Assembly (NCBI GenBank): GCA_902492235.1
Contig: CABUKS010000006.1
Span: forward strand, 1-64,000
From: an uncultured Collinsella sp.
GTDB lineage: Bacteria; Actinomycetota; Coriobacteriia; Coriobacteriales; Coriobacteriaceae
DNA length: 64,000 nt
Direction of reading: 5' to 3'
Part shown: piece after piece, positions 25,025-32,437 of the stretch
Layout: every line of letters begins with the position of its first letter
How positions within the stretch are numbered: position 1 is the stretch's first letter
Notes under the pieces: generated by a model
The model's database searches: none
Told to the model about the DNA's origin: nothing
Seen by the model: the letters and a program-made list of their open reading frames with translations, nothing else
Position numbers and translations under genes: made by a program

Positions 25025-25891
25025 ATGAGCTGGGCACTTATCTCCGATTCAAGCTGCAACCTCCGCGATTGGCAACCGACCGCGCCCCATACCACCTTTG
25101 CATTTGCGCCCCTCAAAATTCGAGTGGGGGAGCGTGAATTCGTCGATGACCTTTCGCTTGATGTTCATGAGCTCAACTGCGCTGTTCAGGCGGAGACGAA
25201 CACTTCTTCGAGCGCTTGTCCCAGCGTAGGGGAGTGGGCCGAGCTCTTCAAATTGGCAGACAAGACCATCTGCATGCCGATCTCTGAGGGCGTGTCGGGC
25301 AGCTACAACGCGGCAGCCACGGCTCGCGATATGGTTCTTGCCGAGGAACCGGACCGACAGATTCATCTAGTCAATTCACGCGCAGCTGGCGGCAAAATGG
25401 ACCTCATTTTCCTGCTGTTCGACCGCTATCTTGCAAGCAACCCGGATGTCTCATTCGAGGATGCTTGCGCATACTTCGATAGTCTTGAACAGAACAGCAA
25501 AATCCTCTTCAGTTTGTGCAATTACGAAAACCTCGCCAAAGCCGGACGTATCCCTAAGGCAGCCGGCGTCATTGCCAACAAGCTCAATATCCGCATTTTG
25601 GGCACGGCGAGTGAGGCCGGTAAAATCGAACTCGTCGGGCACACGCGTGGCGAAAAGAAGATGCTCAACAAGATCATCGACACCATGGAAGCCGAGGGCT
25701 TTACGGGCGGTGAGGTCGTCATCGACCATGTGGAAAACGTATCGAGCGCCCAGGCGCTGGCCGATCGCATTATTGAGCATTGGCCCGACTCCAAGACCAT
25801 CATTATGCCCTGCAATGGCCTGGATTCCTATTACGCCGAGATGCACGGCCTCATCATCGGCTATGGCATGGGCGTAGCTTCGGGCAAATAA
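25025..25891 (+). CDS. DegV family protein (fatty-acid binding)
   Basis: 288-residue DegV/FakB-type protein. The N-terminus has the DSSCNL motif that contacts the fatty-acid carboxylate, and the PSVGEWAELF and PISEGVSGSYNAA stretches near 65-100 are typical. The last part ends in HGLIIGYGMGVASG. In Firmicutes such proteins present fatty acids to the FakA kinase; no fakA is in this window. AGAAAGGA precedes the ATG. It is convergent with a DUF1836 regulator that has the same upstream motif, which points to specific co-regulation. Confidence 0.88.
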   Translation: MSWALISDSSCNLRDWQPTAPHTTFAFAPLKIRVGEREFVDDLSLDVHELNCAVQAETNTSSSACPSVGEWAELFKLADKTICMPISEGVSGSYNAAATARDMVLAEEPDRQIHLVNSRAAGGKMDLIFLLFDRYLASNPDVSFEDACAYFDSLEQNSKILFSLCNYENLAKAGRIPKAAGVIANKLNIRILGTASEAGKIELVGHTRGEKKMLNKIIDTMEAEGFTGGEVVIDHVENVSSAQALADRIIEHWPDSKTIIMPCNGLDSYYAEMHGLIIGYGMGVASGK

Positions 25892-25908
25892 AGTCCAACC
25901 AGCAAAAT

Positions 25909-25954
25909 ACGGGCGGGACAAAGCGACAGATGGCTCTTTGTCCCGCCCGTTTTA
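25909..25954. terminator. Bidirectional terminator between degV and the DUF1836 gene
   Basis: 15-bp stem ACGGGCGGGACAAAG/CTTTGTCCCGCCCGT around a 12-nt loop, followed by TTTTAT on the + strand. It serves two convergent genes. Confidence 0.85.
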
Positions 25955-25962
25955 TACGTCGG

Positions 25963-26574
25963 CTAGCTATTAAACCCGTTGAACTTGAGATAGCTCATCA
26001 GGTACGCTTTCGAAACAAAGGATGAAACCGCGCTGCGCACAAGCAGCGACTCACGCGTTACCTGATGCGCCGTATCGGGAACCGGCGTCTGCTCGACAGA
26101 AAACGCCGAACGAATCGATGCCTCGAGCTGATCGACCACATAGTCGAAGGCCGTCGGGGCATCGTAGCTCAAACGCTGAATGTTAAAGAGCGCCTGCACC
26201 GCAGCAATAGGTAGCACCTGCTTAAAGATGCAGATAGCGATCAGGCGGGCAATTTGCTCGCGGCCATATTGCTTTTTGACCGGAGCAGGCACCAGGCCGA
26301 CCTTCACGTAGTTATTGATCATCGATGGCGTAATGACAGGCTGCTCAACGCAAATGGACAGTGGCTCCATCCACAGCGCAACATACTCAATGACCTGGTC
26401 GCGGTAGAGCGTCACATTGGGCAACTGGTTATAGCACGGCAGACTCAACGTATTAAGTTTGCGCACGATATCGGACTGAATAAATGCATCGGGCAGCACA
26501 GTGGGCTGAATATCCTCAGGCTTAATGCTGACCGACGAATCGGACATCGGGATAACGCGTTTGGCGTGGTTCAT
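25963..26574 (-). CDS. DUF1836 family putative transcriptional regulator
   Basis: 203 residues. The centre (about 95-150) reads ITPSMINNYVKVGLVPAPVKK and QYGREQIARLIAICIFKQVLP, the MerR-like helix-turn-helix that defines DUF1836. I start it at ATG 26574, where GGAGG lies at the right distance; the 33 upstream codons of the longer frame have no ribosome site and cover the operator. DUF1836 proteins are presumed DNA-binding regulators with no defined regulon. The 26-bp motif shared with degV makes autoregulation plus degV control the simplest reading. Confidence 0.8.
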   Translation of the reverse strand: MNHAKRVIPMSDSSVSIKPEDIQPTVLPDAFIQSDIVRKLNTLSLPCYNQLPNVTLYRDQVIEYVALWMEPLSICVEQPVITPSMINNYVKVGLVPAPVKKQYGREQIARLIAICIFKQVLPIAAVQALFNIQRLSYDAPTAFDYVVDQLEASIRSAFSVEQTPVPDTAHQVTRESLLVRSAVSSFVSKAYLMSYLKFNGFNS

Positions 26575-26612
26575 AAGGATCCTCCGTTCATTAGCTATAT
26601 TGTATTCTAGAT

Positions 26613-26638
26613 TATCTAGTTTTGAATACCACATAGCC
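26613..26638 (-). promoter_or_regulatory. Operator copy upstream of the DUF1836 gene
   Basis: 24 of 26 bases match 24938-24963 when read on the - strand. It overlaps the -35 zone of a likely promoter whose -10 is TACAAT (26599-26604, - strand), fitting autorepression. Only one arm of the palindrome is preserved; the partner half is degenerate. Confidence 0.65.
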
Positions 26639-26646
26639 GACAAGGA

Positions 26647-26686
26647 AAATGGCAGGACAGTGCACTGATTCATCGTCCTGCCATTT
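26647..26686 (-). terminator. Predicted terminator downstream of trxB
   Basis: 12-bp stem AAATGGCAGGAC/GTCCTGCCATTT with a 16-nt loop, between the trxB stop and the DUF1836 promoter. It begins about 42 bp past trxB and ends in TTTCC, so it is a moderate terminator. Confidence 0.6.
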
Positions 26687-26727
26687 AGTTAATAGATAAC
26701 AACCTTACATAAGATATATTATCGTAC

Positions 26728-27666
26728 TTATCCGCGGAGAAACGCGTATGCGCTCGTTGCTGCTATGGCTCCGTCAGAAACGGCGGTCACAACCTGACGT
26801 AAGCGCTTGGAACGGATGTCGCCAGCAGCAAATAGACCTGGCGTGCGGGTCGCCATGGATTCATCAGTCAGAATGCCGCCATCAGGCGCCAGATCGACTA
26901 GATGCTCAACAAGCTCGGTATGGGGTTGCGTGCCGGTAAAGACAAAAATGCCAAACGAGCCAGGCTCAAAGGTCTCGGCATGCGTCTTACCGCTTGCATT
27001 GTCTTTGAACGTAATTGTCGTGGGCATCGCTTCACCAGAAAGCTCCACAATACTAGTTTGGTACCTAACTGTAATATTGTCCTTTTCGAGTACTTTCTGA
27101 ACAACACCATCAGGCGCACGGAACTGGTCGCGGCGCAGCACGATGGTCACACTGCTGGCAATGTCTGACAGGAACAGTGCCTCTTCGCATGCCGAATTGC
27201 CACCACCGATTACAAAGACCTGTTTGCCGCGGAAGAACATGCCGTCACATGTTGCGCAATATGAAACGCCACGACCGCGATAGGTATCCTCGCCAGCGAA
27301 ACCTGCCGGACGCGGCGTGGCACCCATGCAAGCAATAACGCTCGAGGCAAGCGTATCGCCCATACCGTGATGCACCGTAAACAGCGCTGCATCGGCATCG
27401 TAATCGATACCCGTAACCATGCTCCATGTAACCTGCGCTCCCAGCCCCTCTGCATGTTGCTGAAAACGCTCGCCGAGTTCGGCGCCACTCAAGAGCGGAA
27501 TGCCCGGATAGTTCTCGACTTCATTGGTCGTGGCGATCTGTCCACCCGACATGCCCTGCTCAATCACGGTCGTCGTCAGGTTGGCACGCGCAGCGTAAAT
27601 GGCGGCAGCATAGCCCGCGGGGCCTCCACCGATAATAGCAACATCAATCGGCTGATCGGTAGTCAT
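26728..27666 (-). CDS. trxB: Thioredoxin reductase (FAD/NAD(P)H)
   Basis: 312-residue flavoprotein disulfide reductase. The FAD motif GGGPAGYAAAIYAAR is at about 13-27, the redox-active CATC at 137-140, the NADPH-binding GGGNSACEEA near 154-163, and the C-terminal FAD stretch TPGLFAAGDIR near 279-289. It reduces thioredoxin in the cytosol. ATG 27666 has AGAGGA upstream; 25 further upstream codons lack a ribosome site. It is divergent from the glycosyltransferase gene. Confidence 0.95.
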   Translation of the reverse strand: MTTDQPIDVAIIGGGPAGYAAAIYAARANLTTTVIEQGMSGGQIATTNEVENYPGIPLLSGAELGERFQQHAEGLGAQVTWSMVTGIDYDADAALFTVHHGMGDTLASSVIACMGATPRPAGFAGEDTYRGRGVSYCATCDGMFFRGKQVFVIGGGNSACEEALFLSDIASSVTIVLRRDQFRAPDGVVQKVLEKDNITVRYQTSIVELSGEAMPTTITFKDNASGKTHAETFEPGSFGIFVFTGTQPHTELVEHLVDLAPDGGILTDESMATRTPGLFAAGDIRSKRLRQVVTAVSDGAIAATSAYAFLRG

Positions 27667-27783
27667 GGAATATCCTCTCGTCGAAACGTTGCCGTTCTTT
27701 GCGCTCATACCCAAATTTACGTGAACATGACACTCATGCACTACAATGATAAATCGCGTAACAAAGCTGAAGGGGAGTTATCG

Positions 27784-29085
27784 ATGGATCAAACGCAGAC
27801 GAGCAATAGCGCTCCCCTGCCCATGCAAGCCACTCCCCAACCGGAGCAAACGAACGTTTCACCTACACAAAAACCCCTGGTAACCATTGTGCACGCATCG
27901 GTTGGATCGGGCCACCAAGCCGCCGCCAACGCGATTGCACAAGCATTTGACCTTATCCGCGGCACCAAGGGAATCCCTGAGGATATTGAAATTGAAGTGC
28001 TCGATATCCTTGATTTTGGACGTATTAAATTCGACGGCAATAAGACCGCAGCTTCTTTTACGGGAGCCACACGCCCCATTTACGACCTGACCTGGCGATA
28101 TACGCTTACGGGACATCTTCTCTGGGGTGGCGGCACGGCATGGTCGCGAATTATGTTCCCCGCCTTCAACGAATATATTCGTCGCCGCAGGCCTATAGCC
28201 GTGGTCGCAACGCACATCACAGCAGCCAATGTTGCCGTGGGCGCCCGCGTAATTACGGGTATCGATTATCCGGTCATCTGCGTACCAACAGACTATGAAG
28301 TCGAAGGCTTTTGGCCCCACAAGGACACCGACCTGTTCTGCGTGGCCAACGAGTTTATGGCCGAAACGCTGCGCCCGCGCAAGGTTCCCGAGTCAAAGAT
28401 CCGCATAACGGGCATCCCCATCCGAGCCGGTTTCGATTCAGATTACAAACGCGAAGATGAGCTTAGCAAGTTCAATCTCCCCATAGACAAAACCGTCGTA
28501 TTGGTGATGGCCGGCGCCAGTTTGCCCCAACCATACGTGCGTTTCCGCGCCGCGATGGACCACACGCTCCCCTTCTTACGCAGCTTTGAGGACATGCACT
28601 TTGTCTTTTTACCGGGCAAGGATAAGGAATACGCCACCCGACTCAAGACGCTCTTCGACGCCATGAAGCTCGATAACGTCACGGTTCTGGACTACGTGGA
28701 CGACATGGCGGCCCTCATGCACGGCTGCGACCTGGCAATCCTCAAATCGGGCGGACTCACGGTCACCGAGTGCCTATGCGCACATCTGCCGATGATCCTG
28801 CTGGGCAAATCATACGGTCAAGAAAAGGCCAACACCACGATGCTCACCGGCATGGGCGCCAGCATGCATGTCACCACCGCACGAGAACTCATCGTAACCC
28901 TTCGTCACTTACACGACCATCCCGAATCACTCAAAGCCCTACTCATCAACGGCGAAGTCCTGCGCCGTCCACGCGCAGCCGAAGACATAGCCGTCGCAAC
29001 CATGGAACTCGTAGGCAAGCCCCAAAAGCGCAAACGAGCCTTCTGCCGCTTCTACTGGGGCGGAAAACCCGCTCATATCCGCTAG
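27784..29085 (+). CDS. Glycolipid glycosyltransferase, MGDG synthase/UgtP type (GT28)
   Basis: 433 residues. The N-terminal MGDG-synthase domain (about 35-200) has the VTIVHASVGSGHQAAA start typical of diacylglycerol glucosyl- and galactosyltransferases. The C-terminal GT28 domain (about 230-400) has LKSGGLTVTECLCAHLPMILL, the nucleotide-sugar signature, near residues 320-340. It should transfer a sugar from a UDP-sugar to diacylglycerol at the membrane face. The first 35 residues are a low-complexity Gln/Pro/Thr stretch, and the tail is basic. GGGGAG precedes ATG 27784. Sugar and product not determined. Confidence 0.85.
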   Translation: MDQTQTSNSAPLPMQATPQPEQTNVSPTQKPLVTIVHASVGSGHQAAANAIAQAFDLIRGTKGIPEDIEIEVLDILDFGRIKFDGNKTAASFTGATRPIYDLTWRYTLTGHLLWGGGTAWSRIMFPAFNEYIRRRRPIAVVATHITAANVAVGARVITGIDYPVICVPTDYEVEGFWPHKDTDLFCVANEFMAETLRPRKVPESKIRITGIPIRAGFDSDYKREDELSKFNLPIDKTVVLVMAGASLPQPYVRFRAAMDHTLPFLRSFEDMHFVFLPGKDKEYATRLKTLFDAMKLDNVTVLDYVDDMAALMHGCDLAILKSGGLTVTECLCAHLPMILLGKSYGQEKANTTMLTGMGASMHVTTARELIVTLRHLHDHPESLKALLINGEVLRRPRAAEDIAVATMELVGKPQKRKRAFCRFYWGGKPAHIR

Positions 29086-29118
29086 TCGAATGTCCGCCGC
29101 TCTGTCGGAGCCGCCCTT

Positions 29119-29151
29119 ATATCATTCCATGCTCAAACATTCTCGCTTCGC
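29119..29151 (+). repeat. Hairpin element family A, truncated copy A1
   Basis: 33 bp identical to 29187-29219 of element A2, covering the 5' half of the core. The matching 3' half and outer arms are missing, so this is a broken copy just upstream of A2. Confidence 0.75.
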
Positions 29152-29170
29152 AGGGCGCACTAATCCCACC

Positions 29171-29269
29171 CGTCCGGGACTCACCCATATCATTCCATGC
29201 TCAAACATTCTCGCTTCGCTGCGCTCGCTGCGAAACTGCGCGTGGAACGATATGGGTGAGTCCCGGACG
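29171..29269. repeat. Hairpin element family A, copy A2
   Basis: 99 bp. Arms 29171-29200 and 29240-29269 pair over 30 bp with one A/C mismatch and one G-T. The inner part (ATCATTCCATGC paired with GCGTGGAACGAT) and the apical region TCAAACATTCTCGC to GCGAAACTGC are shared with A1/A3. The outer 18 bp are specific to this copy. It sits in the convergent gap between the glycosyltransferase and dut. Confidence 0.85.
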
Positions 29270-29309
29270 AGAGGCTTCCTGCTTGAAAACAAATTGCAAT
29301 CCGACTAGA

Positions 29310-29352
29310 AAGCCGGTGCGACAAAGGAGAAACTCCCTTGTCGCACCGGCTT
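29310..29352. terminator. Hairpin, probable bidirectional terminator
   Basis: 15-bp stem AAGCCGGTGCGACAA/TTGTCGCACCGGCTT with a 13-nt loop, between hairpin elements A2 and A3. No long T run, so its strength is uncertain. Confidence 0.55.
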
Positions 29353-29416
29353 ACAAATCGATTAATGCTATCAGCTTCCAGCGAAGAGGCACGGTAGTTA
29401 CAAGCATGCAAACGTA

Positions 29417-29520
29417 GCTCACCCGTGGGAGGGCCCTATATATCGTCCCACGCGCAGTTTCGCAGCGCAGCGAGAATGTTTGAGCATGGGATGATATATA
29501 GGGTCCTCCCACGGGTGAGC
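29417..29520. repeat. Hairpin element family A, copy A3 (inverted)
   Basis: 104 bp in the opposite orientation to A2. Arms 29417-29450 and 29487-29520 pair over 34 bp with two G-T wobbles and no mismatch. The core is the reverse complement of A2 with a shorter apical hairpin. The arm pair TTCCA/TGGAA of A2 is TCCCA/TGGGA here, a compensatory change. It ends 12 bp from the dut stop codon. Confidence 0.85.
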
Positions 29521-29532
29521 GGACGGAAGCAA

Positions 29533-29976
29533 CTAGGCGACGCCGGAGGAGCCGAAGCCTCCGTTGCCTCGGTCGGTTTCGTCTAGTTCTTGTACTTCTA
29601 CGAGGTTGACCGTGGGGACTTCTTGGATGACGAGTTGGGCTATGCGGTCGCCTTTGTTGATTTGGATGTTGTTGGAGGGATCCAGGTTGATGATGATAAC
29701 CTTGAGTTCTCCTCGGTAGTGGGCGTCGATGAGGCCCGGCGTGTTGACTATAGACAGGCCCTGCTTGATGGCCAAGCCGCTTCGGGGCTGCACGAAGCCG
29801 GCGTAGCCATCGGGCAAGGCGATGGCCAGCCCAGTAGAGACCAGACGGCGTTCGAAGGGCTTCAGGACGCAGTCCTCGTTGGAGCGCAGATCCAAGCCGG
29901 CATCGGTGGGATGGGCGTATTTGGGAAGTTCGACGGTGGGGTCGAGACGCTTTATGTTGACGGTAATGTTGGACAT
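29533..29976 (-). CDS. dut: dUTP diphosphatase
   Basis: 147-residue trimeric dUTPase that hydrolyses dUTP to dUMP, keeping uracil out of DNA and feeding dTMP synthesis. The conserved motifs are in order: DAGLDLRS near 26-33, PRSGLAIKQG near 64-73, GLIDAHYRGELKV near 81-93, GDRIAQLVI near 108-116, and the phosphate-binding C-terminal RGNGGFGSSG. It starts 4 bp after nrdR ends, in a LysM-nrdR-dut unit under an SOS-type promoter. Confidence 0.95.
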   Translation of the reverse strand: MSNITVNIKRLDPTVELPKYAHPTDAGLDLRSNEDCVLKPFERRLVSTGLAIALPDGYAGFVQPRSGLAIKQGLSIVNTPGLIDAHYRGELKVIIINLDPSNNIQINKGDRIAQLVIQEVPTVNLVEVQELDETDRGNGGFGSSGVA

Positions 29977-29980
29977 GGAA

Positions 29981-30424
29981 TCACCTTAGCTTGTCGAGCT
30001 CTTGCAGAAACTCATCGACGTCTTTGAAATCGCGGTAGACCGAGGCAAAGCGGATGTACGCCACCTTGTCGATCTTGGCCAAGCGTTTGAGCACCATGTC
30101 ACCCAACTCATGCGACGTGACGGCCGTCAGCGTACGAGAACGCAGCTCGACCTCGATATCGTCGATAATCTCATTGAGCTTCTTAGTGTCGATATCACGC
30201 TTGATGGTGGCGCGCATCAAGCCGACGAGCAGCTTATTGCGATCGAACCGCTGCTTGGTTCCGTCCGACTTAATGACCTCGATTGGGTCTTCACATCGCT
30301 CGAACGTTGTAAAGCGGTAGTTACACGAGCAACATTCGCGACGACGCTTAATGGTGTTATTTGACTCCTGCATACGGGAATCAACGACGCGGGTATGTGC
30401 CTTGCCGCATTTGGGACAGCGCAT
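29981..30424 (-). CDS. nrdR: Transcriptional repressor NrdR
   Basis: 147-residue repressor of ribonucleotide reductase genes. The N-terminal zinc ribbon has CPKCGK at residues 3-8 and CCSCNYRFTTFER at about 31-43. The ATP-cone domain follows (about 48-138: IEVIKSDGTKQRFDRNKLLVGLMRA). It senses (d)ATP. It lies between the LysM gene and dut; no nrd genes are in the window. Confidence 0.95.
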   Translation of the reverse strand: MRCPKCGKAHTRVVDSRMQESNNTIKRRRECCSCNYRFTTFERCEDPIEVIKSDGTKQRFDRNKLLVGLMRATIKRDIDTKKLNEIIDDIEVELRSRTLTAVTSHELGDMVLKRLAKIDKVAYIRFASVYRDFKDVDEFLQELDKLR

Positions 30425-30475
30425 GGTACCTCCTCTTAAACGATAACAAGGGTACCATGCGCAGCGCGATAATGA

Positions 30476-30928
30476 TTACGAACGAGCAGGAACCTTAAGA
30501 TACGCACCGGCGGCGAGCGAACCATGCTCCAAATGATTGACGTTACGGATCATGTCGGAAGTCTCTTGCGTGGAAAGGCCTTCGATTGGATATTCCTCGG
30601 CAAGCGACCAAAGAGAATCACCAGGCTGAACGCGAATGGTCTCGTAGGTAACGTTGGAAACGGACTCGGCATACGCGGCGTGACGAGCGCTAAAGACCGA
30701 CGTAGCGAGGACAAAGAAAAGCGTAAGAGCAACGGCAACGGCGACAATCGTCGAAACCTTCAGGGCAACGCGGGGCGGCGCGACTACAGCCTGCTGATTG
30801 CGAGCAGGCTTTACGGTCAAAGGCTGAAAGCCGGAGCGGCCACCCTGAACAACCGTAAAAGTGGGTTCTGCAGGCGTCTCGAGCTTAAGGGCGAGGTTTC
30901 CCTGGACCATATTCGTTGCGTTCATCAT
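30476..30928 (-). CDS. LysM membrane protein, YneA-like candidate SOS division inhibitor
   Basis: 150 residues: a cytoplasmic N-terminus of about 55 residues, one membrane helix (about 57-80, STIVAVAVALTLFFVLATSVF) and an extracytoplasmic LysM domain (about 97-148, IRVQPGDSLWSLAEEYP). This layout and the divergent position next to lexA match YneA/DivS-type proteins that block division during DNA damage, although YneA of Bacillus is shorter. The promoter has a LexA box in its spacer. Function inferred from context. Confidence 0.75.
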   Translation of the reverse strand: MMNATNMVQGNLALKLETPAEPTFTVVQGGRSGFQPLTVKPARNQQAVVAPPRVALKVSTIVAVAVALTLFFVLATSVFSARHAAYAESVSNVTYETIRVQPGDSLWSLAEEYPIEGLSTQETSDMIRNVNHLEHGSLAAGAYLKVPARS

Positions 30929-30996
30929 GTTCTCCTCTCGCGTGTTTTGCTGAGAACAGTTTTATCAATCCGCGCGGACAAAAATGTCTAGCGCGA

Positions 30997-31064
30997 GAAC
31001 GAATGTTCGGTTATTATTATCTTCGAACAGTTGTTCCTGTCAAGCAAAATTCGAACATTTGTTT
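30997..31064. promoter_or_regulatory. Three LexA (SOS) boxes, 28-bp spacing
   Basis: GAAC-N4-GTTC half-sites at 30997-31008 and 31025-31036, both perfect, and GAAC-N4-GTTT at 31053-31064. The starts are exactly 28 bp apart, so nearly on the same helix face at regular distance. They lie between the divergent LysM and lexA genes. Confidence 0.85.
31016..31043 (-). promoter_or_regulatory. Promoter of the LysM-nrdR-dut unit
   Basis: On the - strand TTGACA (31038-31043) and GATAAT (31016-31021) with a 16-bp spacer. The second LexA box fills the spacer, so bound LexA would block the promoter. Confidence 0.7.
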
Positions 31065-31088
31065 GACATTGGTAGAGAGGATGCCCTG

Positions 31089-31733
31089 ATGGCTCGCAAA
31101 ATTACCAAGCGTCAGCAGCAAATTTACGACTTCATCAAGGAATATCAGCAGGAGAAGGGTTATCCGCCCAGCGTGCGCGAGATGGCTTCTGCCGTGGGCC
31201 TTTCCTCCCCCAGCACCGTGCACGCCCATCTATCTGCCCTGGAGGCGCGCGGGCTACTCAAGCGCGATGCCACCAAACCGCGCGCCCTGGAACTCTTTAA
31301 CGAGGACGGTTCCTCTGTCTCAATTTCTAAATCTGACGAGCCCACCGCACCTCGAGGAACGGTCTCGCTACCGCTCGTTGGTCGCGTCGCGGCTGGGATT
31401 CCCATTCTGGCCGAACAGAATATCGAAGACACTTTTACTATCCCGACCGAAATCGCCACCGATCAGGGTTCCTTTATCCTTGAGGTGCATGGGAGCTCAA
31501 TGATCAATGTCGGCATCTTCAATGGCGATTACATCATCGTCCGTGAACAAAAGAGTGCCATGAACGGCGAAATTGTCGTGGCCATGATTGATGGTTCAGC
31601 GACCGTCAAGACGTTCTACAAGGAGCAGGGACGCGTACGCCTGCAGCCCGAGAATGACACCATGGAGCCTATCTATGCAACGAATCCCGTTATCTTGGGC
31701 AAAGTCGTCGGCTTGATGCGCCGGTTCTCGTAA
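31089..31733 (+). CDS. lexA: LexA repressor
   Basis: 214-residue SOS repressor-protease. The N-terminal winged helix (about 1-65) has YPPSVREMASAVGLSSPSTV. The self-cleavage site Ala102-Gly103 lies in RVAAGIP, the catalytic Ser137 in GSSM, and the Lys174 general base in ATVKTF. RecA filaments trigger cleavage. ATG 31089 has GAGAGG upstream; the longer frame from 30984 runs through the operators and is rejected. Three LexA boxes upstream indicate autoregulation. Confidence 0.96.
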   Translation: MARKITKRQQQIYDFIKEYQQEKGYPPSVREMASAVGLSSPSTVHAHLSALEARGLLKRDATKPRALELFNEDGSSVSISKSDEPTAPRGTVSLPLVGRVAAGIPILAEQNIEDTFTIPTEIATDQGSFILEVHGSSMINVGIFNGDYIIVREQKSAMNGEIVVAMIDGSATVKTFYKEQGRVRLQPENDTMEPIYATNPVILGKVVGLMRRFS

Positions 31734-32437
31734 TGCAGAAACGCATCACCATCTTTGATACCGTCCGCGGGTTTACGATGATTTCAATGGCAGGTTTTCA
31801 CGCTTGCTACGATCTTGCCTACCTGTACGGTTGGGATATGCCCTGGTTTACACAGACCGTCTTTCAAGACATCTGGCGTGCCAGCATCAGCTGGGTATTC
31901 CTGTTTATCGCGGGTTGGATGTGCACCCTTTCGCGCAACAATATCAAACGTGCCGCCAAATACGCCTTAGCAGCACTCGTCGTCTGGTTGGCAACAACAC
32001 TTGTCTCAGTAGACGATTCGGTTAATTTTGGCATCATCTACTGCATGGCCGCATGTACCGGCATCGTGGCGTTGACCGATCCCGTCCTTAAGAAGATATC
32101 GGCGAGATGGGGCATGTCCCTATGCCTTGTGTTGTTCGCCCTCACTTGGAGTATCCCCAAAACGATCTATCCTGTCCCCTACCTGGCGTGGCTGGGATTT
32201 CCGAGCCCTGGGTTTGTTTCAGGTGATTACTACCCCATCATCCCGTTTTTCTTTATGTATCTTGCAGGATACTTCGCCGCACACATAGTGCAGGGAATCG
32301 ATAAGACCGTCCCAAGCTGGGCCTACGCCAATCCCATCCCGGCGCTCGCCAGCCTTGGACGTCACGCACTCCCCTTTTATCTACTGCATCAGCCCATCAT
32401 TCTGGGCATTTTGGAACTCGTCTACTCGGTGCGATAA
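31733..32437 (+). CDS. DUF1624 (heparan-alpha-glucosaminide N-acetyltransferase-like) membrane protein
   Basis: 234 residues with about seven membrane helices. The start RITIFDTVRGFTMISMAGFHACYDLAY is the DUF1624 signature, with the conserved His near 22. Such proteins are related to transmembrane acyltransferases; the substrate is unknown. The start overlaps the lexA stop (TAATG), so it should be made from lexA mRNA and rise during SOS. Its end overlaps the convergent hflX gene by 16 bp. Confidence 0.8.
   Translation: MQKRITIFDTVRGFTMISMAGFHACYDLAYLYGWDMPWFTQTVFQDIWRASISWVFLFIAGWMCTLSRNNIKRAAKYALAALVVWLATTLVSVDDSVNFGIIYCMAACTGIVALTDPVLKKISARWGMSLCLVLFALTWSIPKTIYPVPYLAWLGFPSPGFVSGDYYPIIPFFFMYLAGYFAAHIVQGIDKTVPSWAYANPIPALASLGRHALPFYLLHQPIILGILELVYSVR

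Larger units (their letters stand above)
29086..29532. other. Convergent intergenic region filled by hairpin elements
   Basis: 447 bp without a gene between the glycosyltransferase (+) and dut (-). Nearly all of it is the family A elements and the 29310-29352 hairpin, listed separately. Short open frames here only translate the repeats. Confidence 0.7.

Noticed and set aside
29092..29308. Short + strand frames over the hairpin elements
   Set aside because: They translate the repeat itself (LKHSRFA and ILASLRS in two frames) and have no ribosome site.
29086..29520. Considered as a CRISPR array because of repeated blocks
   Set aside because: Repeats are few, inverted and hairpin-forming, spacers are not uniform, and no cas gene is in the window. 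The same applies to 50712-51116.
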